Source: Paramecium pentaurelia (taxonomy: Eukaryota > Ciliophora > Oligohymenophorea > Peniculida > Parameciidae). From it: a DNA stretch of 64,000 nucleotides. The DNA is taken from assembly GCA_905183005.1 (NCBI GenBank), contig CAJJDO010000083.1, positions 380,748-444,747 of the forward strand. Reading direction: 5' to 3'. The notes beneath the pieces were generated by a model. That model searched no databases and had not been told where the DNA came from. It saw nothing but the letters and a program-made list of their open reading frames with translations. The translations under genes were made by a program, and so were the position numbers. Each line of letters opens with the position of its first letter. The stretch's first letter is position 1. Shown here piece by piece: positions 60,957 through 64,000 of the stretch.

Positions 60957-61765
60957 AACTTCAAAAGTAATTATTTTAATTAATTAATTAGACACTTTTA
61001 ATTATGTTGGAGTAGCTATTCTTTGTTGTGAAGGAATTTTTACAGTTTTACCTATCAGAGATAGCATGAAGAATAAATTTTAATTTAAATCAGTTGCTAC
61101 CTCAAGTTTAATGACTGCATTTGGAATTTCAATATTTTTATCATTAATTAGTTCCTCTACCTATTAATCTGACACGCGATCAATTTTGTTATTTAGTATT
61201 CAAGTATTTTTTCAAATTAAAAAAAGAACCCTATCTTAGAAGTCATTTCGTTGCTTTTGTACTCAATTAGTTTGCTTTTAACTTTTCCACTTCAGCTGTT
61301 TCCAGCTGTTCAAATTGTGGAATAAATGTTTTTAAAGGATATGGTAGAATTTATCAGTTTCAATGATATTTAAGAAAATTCTTTTGAAGAATCTCCAATA
61401 TCATAGAATATTGCCTCTACTAGCGATAAAATTGATGACATTGCAGTTGAAAAAGATGATAAAGTTTTTGAAAATAGATTCTTATAAATGATTATAAGAA
61501 GTATGCTGGTAATCACTATTTATTTTATTGCCTATTATATACCTCATCTATCACACTTTCTAAATTTTATTGGAAGCATCTTTGGATCTTTATTACAAGT
61601 ACTATATAATTTATGATTTAGTTCTGTTTTCCTGTAATCGTTCATATTATCTATTTTAAAAATTCCAAAGCAACTAAACCTATTATTCATTATTTAATTA
61701 TAATGATCGTTTCACTACTAGCAATTATCTTAGGAACAGCAGAATCCTTAAAGCATCTACTATGA
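60309..61765 (+). CDS. Amino-acid transporter of the AAAP/SLC36-38 type
   Basis: 452 residues, introns at 60418-60444 (27 nt), 60967-60991 (25), 61204-61226 (23) and 61599-61621 (23). After a short polar N-terminus comes the family signature FNFIKSNLGIGVIVLPFVTY, visible only once the first intron is removed. That intron is a stop-free multiple of three. About ten hydrophobic helices follow, with NYVGVAILCCEGIFTVLP, LLTFPLQLFPAVQIVE and a C-terminal pair (FPVIVHIIYF, SLLAIILGTAESL). An acidic cytoplasmic loop of about 60 residues separates helices in the second half. It should carry neutral amino acids with H+ or Na+ across the plasma or vacuolar membrane. Confidence 0.9.
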
Positions 61766-61812
61766 ACAAAAATTATCATAATAATTCTTATTATTTTTTG
61801 TAATTTATCTTA

Positions 61813-62301
61813 ATGAGTTTTGGTTTAAATGCAAAGTTACATCCTAAAGGGATTGTGTCAAGTAATGTGAATATATAAAAAAAATTTTTCAATAATTTAT
61901 AATACTCCAAAACAAAAAGAGTTAGAATCGATGTAGTTGTTGCAAATATTTTAGGTGTCTTTGATGGATACACCAATGTCAAGCAGATAAAACTAATTTT
62001 ATGTAATTAGGGCAAAAACTTGTTTTTTTAATATTGTTGGCTATTGTAGTTATAAATTATCAAAGCTACATATAAAAACTGTTTAAAAAGAAATGCTGAA
62101 AAAAAATATTATGGATTATCTTCATAAGCATTTATTTATTAGACTCCTCAACACCTTTATTTTAACATATGGATTGGAAATAGGTTGTTAATATGTATAA
62201 AATATATCAAATCAAACTTCAAAAATGTTATTAAAGATATTCTTTAGAAAGATCTTTTATTCTTATGTGCTGAAAGAATCATTCTCTATTCCTAATCTTG
62301 A
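61813..62301 (+). CDS. Uncertain hypothetical ORF
   Basis: A 162-codon frame starting FGLNAKLHPKGIVSSNVNIQ, basic and Asn/Tyr-rich. It lies 47 bases after the transporter and overlaps the 3' end of the better-supported opposite-strand gene by 90 bases. It may therefore be shorter, spliced, or a relic. No family recognised. Confidence 0.3.
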
Positions 62302-62661
62302 ACAAATTCCTTATTCTAAGAATTCAATTTCTTTTTCATCAAATAACAAATTAAAGAGAGAATCTATCTTAATTTGTGCTAAGGTAACTTTTCTTTGAGA
62401 GAAAAGAAGCCTCAACTAAGACAAAAGCCATTTCAAGAATTCTTCATTTTAAACACTCGAAAAATCAGAAAGTTATTCAAAATCAACTTTTATTATAGAT
62501 TACTGTTTCTACTTTTTATCAGATAGAGTCATTTGACTAAATAATACTTCTAATTCAGTCATTTCTTTTATATTTTATTAATATTCTTTTGATTTAGGTT
62601 TCTTCTTTTCTCTTTTGACCTTAGTCTTTTGTGTATCCTCATTTTGATTCAGTTGATCCAT
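62212..62661 (-). CDS. Small charged hypothetical protein (149 residues)
   Basis: Minus strand, no intron, ATG at 62661 and TGA at 62212. A Lys-rich N-terminus (KVKREKKKPKSKEYQQN) is followed by a compact helical region (EEFLKWLLSQLRLLFSQRKV, IDSLFNLLFDEKEIEFLEQG). Codon use is convincing. No family recognised. Confidence 0.7.
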
Positions 62662-63027
62662 GACCCACCTTTCAAATAATGTTTAGTTCATAATAAACTT
62701 GAAATTAATAAAATACTTAAAAATAGTAAATAATTTATTAAATAAGGAAATTGAATTATACTTATTTGTTATGCATATTTTGCTGGAAAATGTTATTTAT
62801 AATGAATCTTATATTTTACTTTGCAAAATACTTTATTATTTTCTCCATTAATGAAAAGGAGAGGCAAAGAATTATATGTAATGATTAGATAAAACTTTAG
62901 AAAAATAATTTTAAAATTGTTATTGTTATAAATATGGTCAAGTTATAAATATTGAATTTGCCTTGCCTTAAATGTTAATTTATAAATTAAAAAAGACAAT
63001 AATTGATAATTATATTAAGTAATTTAT
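62662..63027. other. AT-rich region without a supported gene
   Basis: About 365 bases. Short open stretches on the plus strand (for example around 62840-62950) look weakly protein-like but lack consistent starts and introns. They could be relics. Confidence 0.4.
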
Positions 63028-63372
63028 ATGTAGAGGCATAATTAAAGAGAAGTAGATAAATAAATTATTAACAATATCTTGAATTTGTATTCATTTATTT
63101 ATAATATATAATTCTAGTGTCAAATAAAAGAGACTTCTAAATTTTTTAATATTAAATTGTATTCTAAGGAAAATAAGCATAAAGTGAAATTGATTTAGTT
63201 AGAGTGTTAAAGTGCTTTATTTTCATTTAAGAGAAGGAGAGAAGTTGATGTGTTAAAAGAAGTCTTAAGGGAGAAGAAAAAAGTGAAATACCATTATTTT
63301 GAATGGAAATTAAAATTTTAATCCAAATAATTGAAGTAATTCTGGAAATTATGTTTTTATTAGATTTTTTGA
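63028..63372 (+). CDS. Uncertain small basic ORF (114 residues)
   Basis: A single frame from ATG 63028 to TGA 63370. The middle has good coding texture (FSFKRRREVDVLKEVLREKK, KVKYHYFEWKLKF) and is strongly basic. The first 40 codons are less convincing, so the real start may be elsewhere. No family recognised. Confidence 0.35.
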
Positions 63373-63503
63373 GAATTAGATTATTAACAACATTAAATCT
63401 TTCTTAAAGTTGAAAATAATATTTGGATAAAATTTTGCGAATATACAGAAAATAATGATCAATTTATTGTGATAATATATAAAGAAATTTGCATTAAAAA
63501 AAA

Positions 63504-63974
63504 ATGTTCAAAAAATTAAAATAGTACCTCAATTTTCAGAAGGACAATCAGAACACCTAGCAAAATTGCTTTTCTCTCTCCATCAATTATCCTTTCAATG
63601 TAGCCAAACATACTAAATTAACACTATTATCTTCATTATTTTAGGTTTGGATGAATTTTTAAGAATTTTAAGTAAGTCTTTTCAAGGACTAAAAATAAAA
63701 GTAAAACATATACATTCAAAAGTAGTAGGAATTTTGTTATTTATTTAATTTATATTTCTTGTTTGCTGAATATATCAAAGTCAGTTCTACATCTAGTTTT
63801 GGTATGGTATTAGGTTTCTTCATGGATTAGGAGTATGTTACCAATTTATTCCTACTTTTTCTATTTCTTGTTTTTATTATTATAATTGTTATCTTTTGTT
63901 AAAATCCTAATATTTATTAAGCATTCTTAACTCTGGCCACTTTAGAAGATATCCCTAATCTTATTAAGGATTGA
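63504..63974 (+). CDS. Small membrane protein near the right edge
   Basis: 156 residues in one frame from ATG 63504 to TGA 63972, or 146 if a stop-free 30-nt GT...AG segment (GTAAGTC... to ...AAAAG, about 63674-63703) is an intron. The N-terminus is basic and polar (FKKLKQYLNFQKDNQNTQQN), and one strong membrane segment (LFLLFLFLVFIIIIVIFC) precedes a short tail (LATLEDIPNLIKD). A less hydrophobic stretch (CYLFNLYFLFAEYI) could be a second. No family recognised. Confidence 0.6.
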
Positions 63975-64000
63975 TGCACCCCTGACCCAATCACTCTATT

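Noticed and set aside
63950..64000. Possible telomere at the right edge (CACCCCTGACCC)
   Set aside because: No tandem C4A2/C3A3 repeats; it is a single C-rich patch after a stop codon.

Overview
The window reads as macronuclear-type DNA of a ciliate, most likely a Paramecium. It is very AT-rich and densely packed with genes on both strands, often under 100 bases apart. Open frames appear only when TAA and TAG are read as glutamine and TGA alone as stop. The genes are cut by tiny GT...AG introns, nearly all 20-35 bases. One gene encodes a trichocyst matrix protein, a secretory product typical of Paramecium. All gene models below were built by hand with this code; standard-code translation shatters nearly every gene. 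Where I give a length in residues, the spliced length came out as a multiple of three ending at TGA.

Two single N bases (15569 and 59801) are each flanked by a perfect-looking direct repeat of about 1.1 kb (14477-15568 = 15570-16661; 58646-59800 = 59802-60956). Removing one copy plus the N restores an open frame in the gene crossing the first junction. Both are best explained as unmerged overlapping contig ends, so the real sequence is about 2.25 kb shorter.

Layout. 1-4.7 kb: a partial membrane protein, an Aurora-like kinase with DFT for DFG, a second kinase with possible indels, and small ORFs. 5-9 kb: a METTL3-type m6A methyltransferase, a Pho80-type cyclin and a glutamine-rich coiled coil. 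9-13.4 kb: a mitochondrial helical protein, a deoxynucleoside kinase and isocitrate lyase. 13.4-23.3 kb: coiled-coil genes, a membrane di-iron hydroxylase, a PTS1-type catalase and an EF-hand protein. 23.4-29 kb: a kinase relic, APC10, an ankyrin protein, VPS26 and the trichocyst protein. 29-39 kb: a coiled coil, a second mitochondrial helical protein and a 1,862-residue Blm10/PA200 proteasome activator. 39-50 kb: a WDR47-like protein, a WNK kinase, a DIxG-motif protein, a three-repeat MYB, a GAF-type cyclic-nucleotide phosphodiesterase and a coiled coil. 50-64 kb: a TBC Rab-GAP, a pseudokinase, CFAP57, an amino-acid transporter and several small unknowns.

This is an ordinary housekeeping and cilium-related stretch, not an operon-like system; neighbours are not obviously one pathway. 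Functional threads are glyoxylate/peroxide metabolism (isocitrate lyase, catalase), cell cycle (Aurora-like kinase, cyclin, APC10, MYB), cilia (CFAP57, WDR47-like, phosphodiesterase) and membrane traffic (VPS26, TBC, trichocyst protein). I found no convincing novel multi-gene system. The most unusual signals are the assembly duplications, a cyclin intron ending TG instead of AG, two in-frame TGA codons inside otherwise good coding sequence, and several introns that are stop-free multiples of three.
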